Shown: positions 27,086 to 36,282 of the stretch, piece by piece
How positions within the stretch are numbered: the stretch's first letter is position 1
Layout: each line of letters starts with the position of its first letter
Assembly: GCA_030066595.1 (NCBI GenBank)
Contig: JASJBI010000008.1
Coordinates: 1 to 64,000 of the forward strand
Length of the DNA stretch: 64,000 nt
Reading direction: 5' to 3'
Source: Alphaproteobacteria bacterium
GTDB taxonomy: Bacteria; Pseudomonadota; Alphaproteobacteria; JAJFFI01
The notes under the pieces: model-generated
Seen by the model: the letters and a program-made list of their open reading frames with translations, nothing else
Database searches by the model: none
What the model was told of the DNA's origin: nothing
Position numbers and translations under genes: made by a program

Positions 27086-28906
27086 TTAGGCGTTTTTTTG
27101 CTTTTGTTTTACTGCTGTGACATTTTCCGCCTTCGCGGGCGGCAGGGCGAGCCGGATGTGCAGTTCCCTGAGCCGTTCGGCTGTGACCGACGCGGGCGCC
27201 TTCATCATCAGATCCTGGGCCTGCTGGTTCATCGGGAAGGCGATCACTTCCCGGATGTTGGGTTCGTCCGCCAGCAGCATGACGATCCGGTCGATCCCCG
27301 GCGCCGAGCCGCCGTGGGGCGGGGCGCCGAATTTGAGCGCGTTGAGCATGCCGCCGAAGCGGGCCTCCAGCTCGTCCGCGCCGTACCCGGCGATCTCGAA
27401 CGCCTTGTACATGATCTCGGGGCGATGGTTCCGGATTGCGCCGCTGGACAGCTCGACGCCGTTGCAGACGATGTCGTACTGCCAGGCCTTGATCGAGAGC
27501 GGCTCCTGGGACTCGAGCGCCTCGAGGCCGCCCTGGGGCATCGAGAAGGGGTTGTGGCTGAACTCGATCTTGCCGGTCTTTTCGTCCAGCTCGTACATCG
27601 GATAGTCGACGATCCAGCAGAATTCGAACCGGCCCTCGTCGACGCAGCCGAGCTCCTGGCCGATGCGCGTTCGGGCGACGCCGGCGAAGGATTCGGCCGC
27701 GGCCTGCTGGGCGCAAGTGAAGAACACCGCGTCGCCGCCGCCCACACCAGCTGCCTGCATGAGCGTCTGGGTCCGGCCCTCGTCCAAAAACTTGGCGATC
27801 GGCCCGGTGCCCGCGCCATCCTTGAAGATGATATAGCCGAGGCCGCCCGCTCCTTCCGCGCGGGCCCAGTCGTTGAGCTTGTCGAAGAAGCTGCGCGGCT
27901 GGGCCGCGGCCCCGGGCGCCGGGATCGCACGGACGACCGCGCCCTTGTCGATCTGGCCGGCGAAGATCTTGAAGTCGGTGCCGCGCCAGACCTCGGTGAC
28001 GTCGCAGATCTCCAGCGGGTTGCGCAGGTCCGGCTTGTCCGTCCCGTACTTCAGCATGGCCTCGTCGAACGGAATGCGCGGGAACGGCGGCCCGCTCACC
28101 GGCCGGTCGCCGCCGAACTCCTCGAACACGCCGGCCAGCACCGGCTCGATCGCCCCGAACACGTCCTCCTGGGTCACGAAGGACATCTCGAAATCGAGCT
28201 GATAGAACTCGCCGGGCGACCGGTCGGCGCGGCTGTCCTCGTCGCGGAAGCAGGGTGCGATCTGGAAGTACTTGTCGAAGCCCGCCACCATGAGGAGCTG
28301 CTTGAACTGCTGCGGCGCCTGGGGCAGGGCGTAGAACTCGCCGGGGTGCACCCGGCTCGGCACCAGGTAGTCGCGCGCGCCTTCGGGCGAGGACGAGGTC
28401 AGGATCGGCGTCTGGAACTCGGTGAAGCCCTGCTCGATCATGCGGCGGCGAATGCCGGCGATGACCTGGGACCGCAGCAGGATATTGCGCTGCATCTTCT
28501 CGCGCCGAAGATCAAGGAAGCGGTAGCTCAACCGCACCTCCTCGCCGTAATCCGTGTCGCTGTTGACCTGCAGCGGCAGCGCATCGGCCGTCCCCAACAG
28601 CTCCATAGCGGCGACCTGCAGCTCCACCTCGCCCGTCGGCAGGCTGGGGTTGACGGTCTCTTCGCTGCGCTCGACCACCTTCCCGGTCAGGGTCAGTACG
28701 CTCTCCAGACGCACCGCCTCGAGGGCCTGGAACAGCGGCGAGGAGACATCGATCACGCACTGCGTGATGCCGAAATGGTCCCGCAGATCCACGAACAACA
28801 GATTGCCGTGGTCCCGCTTGCGATGCACCCAGCCGGACAGCCGGGCCTCCTGGCCCGCATGCCCGAGGCGCAGCTCGCCGCAGCTGTGGGATCGATATGG
28901 GTGCAT
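27086..28906 (-). CDS. aspS: Aspartyl-tRNA synthetase
   Basis: 606 residues from the ATG at 28904-28906 ([13 protein letters not shown]). The anticodon-binding OB fold starts [21 protein letters not shown]. Class II motif 2 ([19 protein letters not shown]) and motif 3 ([19 protein letters not shown]) are present, with the bacterial GAD insertion between them. In many alphaproteobacteria this enzyme is non-discriminating and also charges tRNA-Asn; the sequence alone does not settle that. Divergent from rnd. Confidence 0.98.
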   Translation of the reverse strand: MHPYRSHSCGELRLGHAGQEARLSGWVHRKRDHGNLLFVDLRDHFGITQCVIDVSSPLFQALEAVRLESVLTLTGKVVERSEETVNPSLPTGEVELQVAAMELLGTADALPLQVNSDTDYGEEVRLSYRFLDLRREKMQRNILLRSQVIAGIRRRMIEQGFTEFQTPILTSSSPEGARDYLVPSRVHPGEFYALPQAPQQFKQLLMVAGFDKYFQIAPCFRDEDSRADRSPGEFYQLDFEMSFVTQEDVFGAIEPVLAGVFEEFGGDRPVSGPPFPRIPFDEAMLKYGTDKPDLRNPLEICDVTEVWRGTDFKIFAGQIDKGAVVRAIPAPGAAAQPRSFFDKLNDWARAEGAGGLGYIIFKDGAGTGPIAKFLDEGRTQTLMQAAGVGGGDAVFFTCAQQAAAESFAGVARTRIGQELGCVDEGRFEFCWIVDYPMYELDEKTGKIEFSHNPFSMPQGGLEALESQEPLSIKAWQYDIVCNGVELSSGAIRNHRPEIMYKAFEIAGYGADELEARFGGMLNALKFGAPPHGGSAPGIDRIVMLLADEPNIREVIAFPMNQQAQDLMMKAPASVTAERLRELHIRLALPPAKAENVTAVKQKQKNA

Positions 28907-29055
28907 GGACGGCCTTGGTGTCTTTGGGGAGGGTCCTCTGTGGCGGGGGGAAAAGCGCACGGATGCGGCGCGCTTGTCAAGCGCCCACATAGGGGCCGGC
29001 CGGTCCCGACCCAGGGCCGTGGCGCGGCGCCGTGCTTTCCTGTATATCCCGACCA

Positions 29056-30231
29056 ATGAGCCTGATCTCGGACAACAAAGTGATTGCCGGGGCCTGTCAG
29101 CGCCTCGCCAAAGAAACCTACATCACCGTCGACACGGAGTTCATGCGGGACCGCACCTACTGGCCGCGGCTCTGCCTGATCCAGCTTGGCGGGGCCAAGG
29201 AAGCGGTTGCGATCGACGCCCTGGCCAAAGGCGTCGACCTGGCCCCGCTGTACGGGCTGATGGCCAATTCGAAAGTCCTCAAAGTGTTCCACGCCGCCCG
29301 ACAGGACGTGGAGATCTTCTTCTACAAAGGGGGTGCCGTGCCGGCACCGCTCTTCGACACCCAGATCGCCGCCATGGTTTGCGGATTCGGCGACGCTGTC
29401 GCCTACGATACACTGGTGGCCAAGCTGGCCAAGCAGCGCATCGACAAGTCGTCGCGCTTCACGGATTGGTCGCATCGCCCTCTGTCCAAGCGCCAGCTCG
29501 ACTACGCCCTGGCCGACGTCATTCATCTCCGCACGGTCTACGAAAAGCTCTTGAAGCGGGTGAACGGCTCGGGGCGGATGGACTGGCTCGAGGCCGAGAT
29601 GAGCGTGCTGATCGACCCGGCCACCTATGCGCTCGACCCCCGCGAGGCCTGGCGTCGGATCAAGATACGCAGTGCCAAGCCGCGCATGCTGGCTGTGCTC
29701 AGAGAGCTGGCCGCGTGGCGCGAGACGGAAGCGCAGCGCCGCGATCTGCCGCGCAACCGGGTGCTGCGGGACGAGGCGCTGCTGGAGATTGCCGCAAGCA
29801 CGCCAGGCACCGGGAAGGAGCTGGCCCGCACCCGGGGCTTGTCGTCCTCGGTCGCGCAGGGATCCCAGGGCCGGGCCATCCTCGCCGCGGTCAAGCGCGG
29901 CTTGGACCTGCCGGAGGCGGACTGGCCCAGCCTGCCGCGAAAGCCGGAGCGACCGTCGGGCCTGGGGCCCGTGGTCGACCTGCTCAAGGTGCTGCTCAAA
30001 ATGAAATGCGAGGCTCATGGCGTGGCCCAGAAGCTGGTCGCGTCCGCGGATGATCTGGAGCGGATCGCGGCCGACGACCGGGCCGACGTGCCCGCGTTGG
30101 CCGGCTGGCGGCGGGAGATCTTCGGCGAGGACGCGCTGGCTCTGAAACACGGCCGCATCGGGCTCACCGTCGCGGGCAAGAAGCTGAAGCCGGTCCCCGT
30201 CGGACGGTGCCGCGCCGGCGGTCGCGAATAG
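29056..30231 (+). CDS. rnd: Ribonuclease D
   Basis: 391 residues from ATG 29056. DEDD-type 3'-5' exonuclease for tRNA maturation. The catalytic acids are in VDTEFMRD (about residue 20), [11 protein letters not shown] and the last DEDDy box [10 protein letters not shown]. An HRDC domain lies at about residues 205-290 and a second HRDC-like part after it. Length is normal for RNase D. Confidence 0.95.
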   Translation: MSLISDNKVIAGACQRLAKETYITVDTEFMRDRTYWPRLCLIQLGGAKEAVAIDALAKGVDLAPLYGLMANSKVLKVFHAARQDVEIFFYKGGAVPAPLFDTQIAAMVCGFGDAVAYDTLVAKLAKQRIDKSSRFTDWSHRPLSKRQLDYALADVIHLRTVYEKLLKRVNGSGRMDWLEAEMSVLIDPATYALDPREAWRRIKIRSAKPRMLAVLRELAAWRETEAQRRDLPRNRVLRDEALLEIAASTPGTGKELARTRGLSSSVAQGSQGRAILAAVKRGLDLPEADWPSLPRKPERPSGLGPVVDLLKVLLKMKCEAHGVAQKLVASADDLERIAADDRADVPALAGWRREIFGEDALALKHGRIGLTVAGKKLKPVPVGRCRAGGRE

Positions 30232-30378
30232 ATCAGGCGGGGCTTGACCTGCACCGGCTCGCATCGGAGTTTATCGCGCTGACGTGACCTGAATCAGGCC
30301 TTCCTGCCGCGTTTTGTGCTATACGCCCGCGGCTGGACAACAAGAAACGTCGCTCGCAACAGAACATCAGGAGAGATT

Positions 30379-30891
30379 ATGAGAACCAAGACTGTAGCGG
30401 ACCGCATTGCGCCTCTGGCGCTTGCGGCAGCGGTGATCACGGTCGCATCCCCGCCGGTTGCCCTGGCCGCCGGCGGCGTCGAAACCGGCATTCTGACCTG
30501 CCAGAACGTCAAGGGATCGGGACGGACTCTGATCATTCATTCGACGACCGACATCAGGTGCGTGTTCCGATCGACCGATGGCAAGGTCGTTCAGAACTAC
30601 AAGGGCGAGTCGGGTATCGGCCTCGGCGTCGACCTCAACTGGAACCCGAAGGACAAGATCGGCTACACGGTCGTGACGGCGTCCGGCGACATCAGCCAGG
30701 ACAATTATTTCCTTGCGGGCAAGTATGCCGGCGGCAAGGCGAACGTGACGCTCGGCATCGGCGGCGGGGCCCAAGCGCTGGTCGGAGGTCTCAACGACAG
30801 TGTCGGCCTCAAGCCGATCGCCCTCGAAGGGAGCAGGGGTTTCCGATTGGCGGGTGGCCTTGCCTATCTCTATCTCGAGGCGGCCCGCTGA
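30379..30891 (+). CDS. DUF992 family exported protein
   Basis: 170 residues from ATG 30379, preceded by AGGAGAG. The signal peptide (about residues 1-30) ends VALAAGG. The mature part reads VETGILTCQNVKGSGRTLI...CVFRSTDGKVVQNYKG...GIGLGVDLNW, the DUF992 pattern restricted mainly to alphaproteobacteria. It is glycine-rich and beta-strand-prone; two Cys could form a disulfide. Function is unknown. A strong terminator follows. Confidence 0.88.
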   Translation: MRTKTVADRIAPLALAAAVITVASPPVALAAGGVETGILTCQNVKGSGRTLIIHSTTDIRCVFRSTDGKVVQNYKGESGIGLGVDLNWNPKDKIGYTVVTASGDISQDNYFLAGKYAGGKANVTLGIGGGAQALVGGLNDSVGLKPIALEGSRGFRLAGGLAYLYLEAAR

Positions 30892-30921
30892 TCGGACCCC
30901 TTCCTGTCAACGCTTCACAAC

Positions 30922-30955
30922 GAAAGAGGGCCGGCGCATGCCGGCCCCTTTCTTC
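30922..30955. terminator. Bidirectional intrinsic terminator
   Basis: GGGCCGGC (30928-30935), loop GCAT, GCCGGCCC (30940-30947): an 8-bp perfect stem, flanked by GAAAGA on the left and CTTTCTT on the right. It lies between the convergent DUF992 gene and receiver gene and can end both transcripts. Confidence 0.85.
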
Positions 30956-30976
30956 TGGGCAGTGACCGATCGCCCA

Positions 30977-31438
30977 TCAATCGGCCGAAATGCCCACGGT
31001 CCGCTCGATGCAGCGGCCAAGATCCGAGATCGAGATCGGCTTGTGGATCACCTCGACGGCGCCCACCTGCAGCGCCACCTCCTCGACCAACTCGTCGTGG
31101 TTCCCCGTCACCACCACCACCGGAAGCTTGCGCAGTGAGGCGTCGGCGGACCGTCGCAACCGATTGCAGAACTCGGTCCCGTCCATCACATCCATTTCCA
31201 GATCACAGATCACCAAGTCCACGGCCTCGCCACCGGCCCCGTTCAGCCACTCGAGCGCCTGCTGTCCGTTGGCCGTCTGATTGAACGAACCGACGCCCAT
31301 GTCCCGCAGCATGGGCATGATGATGCTGCGTATGCCGTCGCGGTTCCCGACAACCAGGATCATGAGGTCCTCAAACAGGCCGCCGGTATGGTTCTGCAGG
31401 AAAGACGCGCCCAAAACCGAATGATGCTCGGAAGTCAT
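30977..31438 (-). CDS. Single-domain response regulator
   Basis: 153 residues from the ATG at 31436-31438. Receiver domain only: the phosphoacceptor is the Asp in LVICDLEMDVMDG, with VVVVTGN and the Lys in VIHKPIS. An N-terminal extension of about 25 residues precedes the first strand (DLMILVVGNRDGIRS), where the usual acidic pair is replaced by N-R-D. There is no output domain, so it probably passes phosphate or binds a partner. No kinase is adjacent. Its promoter region is a markedly A/T-rich patch. Confidence 0.85.
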   Translation of the reverse strand: MTSEHHSVLGASFLQNHTGGLFEDLMILVVGNRDGIRSIIMPMLRDMGVGSFNQTANGQQALEWLNGAGGEAVDLVICDLEMDVMDGTEFCNRLRRSADASLRKLPVVVVTGNHDELVEEVALQVGAVEVIHKPISISDLGRCIERTVGISAD

Positions 31439-31444
31439 GCGCAC

Positions 31445-31569
31445 CCCAAAGGATGGTCGTCGAATAGTCTTTCGTAGTATGATTTTTTATTTATTTTGCT
31501 CGATTGTCAAAATATTTTTCTTTAAACAAGTTTATCTAAAAACTTACGCAAATTATTACTATTTCAAGT
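31445..31569. other. A/T-rich intergenic patch upstream of the receiver gene
   Basis: In 31481-31560, 64 of 80 bases are A or T, in a region otherwise rich in G and C. It lies between the ppx stop and the receiver gene start (both minus strand). It has runs TTTTTTATTTATTTT and AATATTTTTC. No ORF of note. It may be a strong promoter, a nucleoid-protein target or a trace of foreign DNA. Confidence 0.8.
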
Positions 31570-33102
31570 CTATTGGACTGATGCCGGCGTGTTGTCTTGG
31601 TCGACGATCTGAGCCTTGCGGCCGAGCAAGTCTGCGAGGCTCTCCAGCCGTCGTTGTACGACCTCGCCCGAATAGACCGCAGCCCCAGGCGATAGGATCA
31701 GCGAGATGGTATCGCCATCCAGGGCCAGCTGAGTGCGCGTCAGCACGCCACGCGACCCGCCCGATAGATTGATCGCCAGGCGAAGGGCGAGGCCAAGCAC
31801 CTCGGCCCTGTGCGACGCCTCCTCCCCCAACAGCCCGCGCGCCGCCCGGATCGCCTTGGGCCGGACCCGGCCGCCATAGCGGGCCGCCAGGACCAAAGCC
31901 AGAAAGGCGCGGCCCGGGTGATCGACGCCCACGCCGGGCAGCCGAAACGCCTTGAAGAAGGCATGCTCGGAGCGATAGTCGGGATGCTCGCTCCAGCCGA
32001 TATCCGCGATCAAGCAGGCGGCCTCGCGCAGCCGCCGCCCAGCGGGGTCCTCCCGGGCGAACAGGGGCGACGTCCAGGACATGACCTCCTCGCCAATGAC
32101 GTCGAACCGGCTGAGCCCCTGGGCCAGGTCGCGGCAGGCGCTCAACAGCGGGTCCTCCTCGCGGACCGCATCGGATAGACCGCTGTACAGCAGACCTTCG
32201 CGCAATCCCTGGGCCGAAAAGACCACGCGACGGGGCCGGATCGTGCGCAACACGCGGCGCATGACCCGCGCGGCGATCGGCAGGGTCTCGAGCCGCCCCC
32301 GGGTGATTCCCGGGACCACGCCGAGGGACTTGGGGGCCTGGCGCATGACCACGCTGAGCAGATCGTCCATCTCGTCCCGTGCGACCGTATAGTGATCGAT
32401 CACGTGGAGGGGGTAGCGGGTTTGCGCCATATGGATACGGGCAAGCGACCGCCAGGCCCCGCCGACCGGATAGAAGTCCTTGCCCGCGCCGAGCTCCAAC
32501 CAGTCCAGCCCGGCGATGGCGTCCTTCATGACATCGCCCGGGTCTTTTCCGTTCTCCGCTTGACTGGACATCAGATTGAGCGGACCCAACGGCAGCGTCG
32601 CCCAAGGCCCGAAGCCGGCCGGGCCGACCTCGACCAGTTCCAGGCTGCCGCCGCCCAAATCGCCCATGATCCCGTCGGCCCCGGGGATCCCGGACAGCAC
32701 GCCGAGCGCCGCAAGCCGCGCCTCTTCCTCGCCGCTGAGCACCTCTACCTTGATCTGGCAAGTCTGCTCCACTTCAGCGACGAACGCCGCACCGTCCGAA
32801 GCGTCCCGCACCGCGGCGGTGGCCACGGCATCGAGCCGGTCGACCCCGACGCTGCCGGCCAGTGCCACGAACCGCTGCAGATGCGGGATTGAGCGTTGCA
32901 CCCCCTCCGCGTTCAGCCGGCCGCTGGCGCGCAGTCCGCGGCCCAGACCGCACAGAACCTTCTCGTTGTAGACCGGGATCGGCGTCCGCCTGAGCCCGTC
33001 GAACACGACCAGGCGGACGGAGTTCGAACCGATATCGATGATGCCGATCCGGCTATGGTTTGCGCTCGCCAACGGTACGGGCCGCGCCCCACTCGAGGCC
33101 AT
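31570..33102 (-). CDS. ppx: Ppx/GppA exopolyphosphatase
   Basis: 510 residues from the ATG at 33100-33102. Removes terminal phosphate from polyphosphate (or from pppGpp). The actin-like ATPase fold is shown by IGIIDIGSNSVRLVVFDGL near residue 18, the catalytic Glu region (LSGEEEARLAALGV) and GDLGGGSLELVEV. A C-terminal HD-like helical domain follows (AACLIADIGWSEHPDYRSEHAF). It begins 8 bp after the ppk stop, forming a ppk-ppx operon. Confidence 0.95.
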   Translation of the reverse strand: MASSGARPVPLASANHSRIGIIDIGSNSVRLVVFDGLRRTPIPVYNEKVLCGLGRGLRASGRLNAEGVQRSIPHLQRFVALAGSVGVDRLDAVATAAVRDASDGAAFVAEVEQTCQIKVEVLSGEEEARLAALGVLSGIPGADGIMGDLGGGSLELVEVGPAGFGPWATLPLGPLNLMSSQAENGKDPGDVMKDAIAGLDWLELGAGKDFYPVGGAWRSLARIHMAQTRYPLHVIDHYTVARDEMDDLLSVVMRQAPKSLGVVPGITRGRLETLPIAARVMRRVLRTIRPRRVVFSAQGLREGLLYSGLSDAVREEDPLLSACRDLAQGLSRFDVIGEEVMSWTSPLFAREDPAGRRLREAACLIADIGWSEHPDYRSEHAFFKAFRLPGVGVDHPGRAFLALVLAARYGGRVRPKAIRAARGLLGEEASHRAEVLGLALRLAINLSGGSRGVLTRTQLALDGDTISLILSPGAAVYSGEVVQRRLESLADLLGRKAQIVDQDNTPASVQ

Positions 33103-33110
33103 TCGCGCGT

Positions 33111-35312
33111 CTATCCCCTGTGAAGGACCAACTCTGGCGCCCCGCCGGGGCGCTTCAGGGCGCTGCCGCGGCCGGAAAGGCTGGGGTTGATCATGAAGTA
33201 GTGATGCGCGCTGAACGGCTCCTCCCCGCATTGAATCCGCGTGTAGCTGCCGTCCGGCTCCAGCTCCCAGCTATGCGCCTCGTCCTTCAGGTTGGCCACC
33301 ATGATCTGATCCAAGATCTGCTGATGGACCGTCGGGTTCTCGATGCCGACCAACGTTTCGACCCGCCGATAGAAGTTGCGCGGCATCCAGTCGGCGGAGG
33401 AGATGAACACCTTGGCCTGGCGTGACGGCAGGCCATGTCCATTGCCGAAACAGACGATGCGCGAGTGCTCGAGGAAGCGACCGACGATGCTCTTGACGTG
33501 GATATTCTCGGACAGTCCCGGCACGCCCGGACGCAGACAGCAGATACCGCGCACCACCAGCTCGATGACCACGCCCGCCTGCGAGGCACGGTAGAGCGCA
33601 TCGATGATGTCGGCGTCGACCAGGGAGTTCAGCTTCATCCAGATTTGCGCCGGCCGGCCGGCCCTGGCGTGCTCGATCTCGTTCTCGATCAGCTCGTGCA
33701 GGGTCTCGCTGAGGCTGAACGGGGCGATGGCGATGCGCTCCAGATCACGCGGCCTGGCATTGCCGGTCATGAAGTTGAAGATGCGGGCGGCATCGCGGCA
33801 GAGCGCCGGGTCGCACGTGAAATAAGACAGATCGGTATAGATGCGGGCGGTGATCGGGTGGTAGTTGCCCGTCCCGAAATGCGCATAGCTGCGATGGCCA
33901 CTGCCCTCGCGACGAACCACCAGGGACACCTTTGCGTGCGTCTTGAGCTCGAAGAAGCCGTAGACCACCTGGGCGCCAGCCCGCTCCAGATCCCGCGCCC
34001 AGCGAATGTTGGCTGCCTCGTCGAAGCGCGCCTTGAGTTCGACCAGCGCGGTGACCGACTTGCCCGCCTCGGCCGCCTCGATCAGCGCACGCATGATCGG
34101 CGAGTCCTCGCTGGTCCGGTATAGGGTCTGCTTGATCGCCACCACGTTCGGATCCTGGGCCGCCTGGCGAATGAACTGAACCACCACGTCGAAGCTCTCA
34201 TAGGGGTGGTGGACAACGATGTCCTTGGCCCGGATCGCGGCAAAGCAGTCGCCGCCGAAGTCTCGAATGCGCTCGGGGAAACGGACGTTGAAGGGCTCGA
34301 ACAGAAGCTCGGGCAATTCGTCGGTGATGATCTGCTTGGTGTCCGCCAGGCCCAGAATGCCGTCCAGGTCAAACACGTCGTCCTCGGGCACGTCCAGCTC
34401 GCTGATGACGAAGTCCCTGAGAGCGTCCGGCATGTCGTGGTTGATGGTCAGCCGAATGACATGGCCGCGACGGCGCCGCTTGAGCGCCGACTCGAACAGC
34501 AGCACCAAGTCCTCTGCCTCTTCCTCGATTTCGATCTCGCTGTCCCGGACGACCCGGAAGTACCCCTGACCCAGCACCTCGAAATCGGGGAACAGGCGGT
34601 CGAGATACAGTCCGACCACTTCCTCGAGCAGGACAAAGCGGATGTTCGGACCAGGCAGGCGGATGAACCGGCCGATCTTGTGAGACAGGGGCACGAGCGC
34701 GCGGATCGGGTCTTCCCGATCGGGGCGTTTCAGCTCCAGCGCGATGACGAAGCCGAAGTTGGGGATGAACGGGAAGGGATGCGCCGGATCCACCGCCAAG
34801 GGAGTCAGCACCTGGAAGATGTCGTTCATGAACTTCTGGTCCAGCCAGGACCGGTCTTCGGCGTTGAGCCGGTCGGGGCTGACCACGGCGATACCCGCCG
34901 CCTCGAGCTCCCGCCGCAGGCTCTGCCAGGTGGTCTGTTGTTCCTCCATCAGCCAGCGCGCGCGGCTGTTGATCGCCGCAAGCTGCTCGGCCGGCGTCAT
35001 GCCTTCCTGGCTCTGGCTCTTCACCTCCGCCTGGACTTGCCCCTTCAGGCCGGCCACCCGGACCATGTAGAATTCGTCCAGGTTGCTGGCGGAGATCGAG
35101 AGAAACCGAAGGCGTTCGAGCAGTGGATGGCGGACGTTCTCAGCCTCCTCGAGCACGCGCTCGTTGAAGGCCAGCCAGGACAGTTCCCTGTTGATGAAAC
35201 GATCTGGGGACTCGGGCGCTATCCCAGACGGCGCTTCAGGCGCCGCGGCAGGCTTGGGCGGCGGCGCTGCCTCCTCGACTGCCGCATCTGCGAACTTGGC
35301 CTTCTGTGCCAT
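33111..35312 (-). CDS. ppk: Polyphosphate kinase 1
   Basis: 733 residues from the ATG at 35310-35312 (GAGGTGG upstream). Makes polyphosphate from ATP. The N-terminal 35 residues are an Ala/Pro-rich extension; the family core starts [20 protein letters not shown]. The catalytic His region is [13 protein letters not shown], and [15 protein letters not shown] gives the second ATP-site segment. The C-terminal end [11 protein letters not shown] is intact. Divergent from sixA. Confidence 0.98.
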   Translation of the reverse strand: MAQKAKFADAAVEEAAPPPKPAAAPEAPSGIAPESPDRFINRELSWLAFNERVLEEAENVRHPLLERLRFLSISASNLDEFYMVRVAGLKGQVQAEVKSQSQEGMTPAEQLAAINSRARWLMEEQQTTWQSLRRELEAAGIAVVSPDRLNAEDRSWLDQKFMNDIFQVLTPLAVDPAHPFPFIPNFGFVIALELKRPDREDPIRALVPLSHKIGRFIRLPGPNIRFVLLEEVVGLYLDRLFPDFEVLGQGYFRVVRDSEIEIEEEAEDLVLLFESALKRRRRGHVIRLTINHDMPDALRDFVISELDVPEDDVFDLDGILGLADTKQIITDELPELLFEPFNVRFPERIRDFGGDCFAAIRAKDIVVHHPYESFDVVVQFIRQAAQDPNVVAIKQTLYRTSEDSPIMRALIEAAEAGKSVTALVELKARFDEAANIRWARDLERAGAQVVYGFFELKTHAKVSLVVRREGSGHRSYAHFGTGNYHPITARIYTDLSYFTCDPALCRDAARIFNFMTGNARPRDLERIAIAPFSLSETLHELIENEIEHARAGRPAQIWMKLNSLVDADIIDALYRASQAGVVIELVVRGICCLRPGVPGLSENIHVKSIVGRFLEHSRIVCFGNGHGLPSRQAKVFISSADWMPRNFYRRVETLVGIENPTVHQQILDQIMVANLKDEAHSWELEPDGSYTRIQCGEEPFSAHHYFMINPSLSGRGSALKRPGGAPELVLHRG

Positions 35313-35449
35313 ATCCGGTCCACCTCGTGACAACGGTCAGTGTATAGTAAATGCCATACCCGTAATATGGGCCTGATGTTACGAGAATATGAACACAGTT
35401 CGAATGACGCGAGACCGGGGACGCGGATTCATGGGACAAGAACTCTGAC

Positions 35450-35965
35450 ATGAAGACACTGTATCTCTTGAGGCACGCAAAATCCGCTTGGGACGACCCA
35501 ACGCTGAACGACTTCGACCGCCCCCTCGCGCCGCGCGGCCGCAAAGCGGCGCCGCGCATGGGGAAGTTCATGCGCAGCCAGGGCTTGCTCCCGGACCTGG
35601 TTCTCTGTTCCTCTGCCGAGCGGGCGCGGCAGACCTGGTCGGCCGTCGCAGCCGAGCTCGACGACAAGATCCCGGTCGAGCATGCGAAAGAGCTCTATAT
35701 GGCCGACGCGAGCGGCTTGATCGATCAGCTCAGATCCGTGGAGGACCAAGTGGACCGTGTCCTCATGGTCGGCCACAATCCTGGCATGGAACGCTGCGCG
35801 CGGGCCCTCGTCGGCACGGGTGACAAGGACACGGCAGATAAGATGGCTGCCAAGTTCCCGACGGCGGCGCTCGCAGTCATCGAGTTCGACGTGAAGCGAT
35901 GGCGGGACGTGCGCGGCGGCAGCGGGCGTCTCACGCGCTTCGTCCTGCCGCGGGAACTGAGCTAG
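35450..35965 (+). CDS. SixA-like histidine phosphatase
   Basis: 171 residues. The phosphate-binding RHAKSAWDD starts at residue 8, with DFDRPLAPRGRKAAPRMG, a later SSAERARQTW and the second catalytic His in VGHNPGMERCARAL. This is the short SixA branch of histidine phosphatases, which dephosphorylates phospho-His proteins. It stands between ppk and a CYTH-CHAD protein, so a role with polyphosphate or phosphohistidine signalling is plausible. Its TAG stop is part of the CTAG that flanks the next element. Confidence 0.9.
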   Translation: MKTLYLLRHAKSAWDDPTLNDFDRPLAPRGRKAAPRMGKFMRSQGLLPDLVLCSSAERARQTWSAVAAELDDKIPVEHAKELYMADASGLIDQLRSVEDQVDRVLMVGHNPGMERCARALVGTGDKDTADKMAAKFPTAALAVIEFDVKRWRDVRGGSGRLTRFVLPRELS

Positions 35966-36282
35966 AGCATTTTCCGACCATATCGACCCATTCTGCCGGA
36001 GGCGTTTTTCGCCATGACCAGGAAGACGCCGCAGCGCGTATCAGTCATACGGTCAAGGCGTTTGACGACGTCATGGCGAAAAAGGCCCCGGCCCTTAAGC
36101 GGTCCGTTGAAGCGGCGGCACCGGCCGCATGTCCCAGCGGACAGGAGGGTTGCGTTTGGGCGGGCAGCCGCGGCGTTGCCGCCCTCACCCGATGCGCTGC
36201 ATCGCGTTTCGGACGGCGCCTGACGGGCTGCCGCGCCCAAACCGCAACAGAATTGTGTCCATATGGTCGGAGAGTGCTCTAG
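35962..36282. mobile_element. MITE-like element with terminal inverted repeats and CTAG flanks
   Basis: The left end CTAGAGCATTTTCCGACCAT (from 35962) recurs inverted at the right end (to 36282); over 34 positions 30 match. Both ends start with CTAG, as for a 4-bp (or TA) target duplication. Inside are three hairpins: 36001-36018 with 36070-36087 (17 of 18 paired), 36102-36109 with 36135-36142, and 36149-36169 with 36226-36248. No credible gene is inside. The CTAGs coincide with the stop codons of the two convergent neighbours. It fits a non-autonomous element, possibly of IS5-type descent, or a structured intergenic repeat of the alphaproteobacterial kind. Confidence 0.75.

Noticed and set aside
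27071-29059. 662-codon plus-strand open frame
   Set aside because: Antisense to aspS; no recognisable domain.
35899-36282. 127-residue ORF in the sixA-CHAD gap
   Set aside because: Runs through the hairpin element in a frame with no family pattern.
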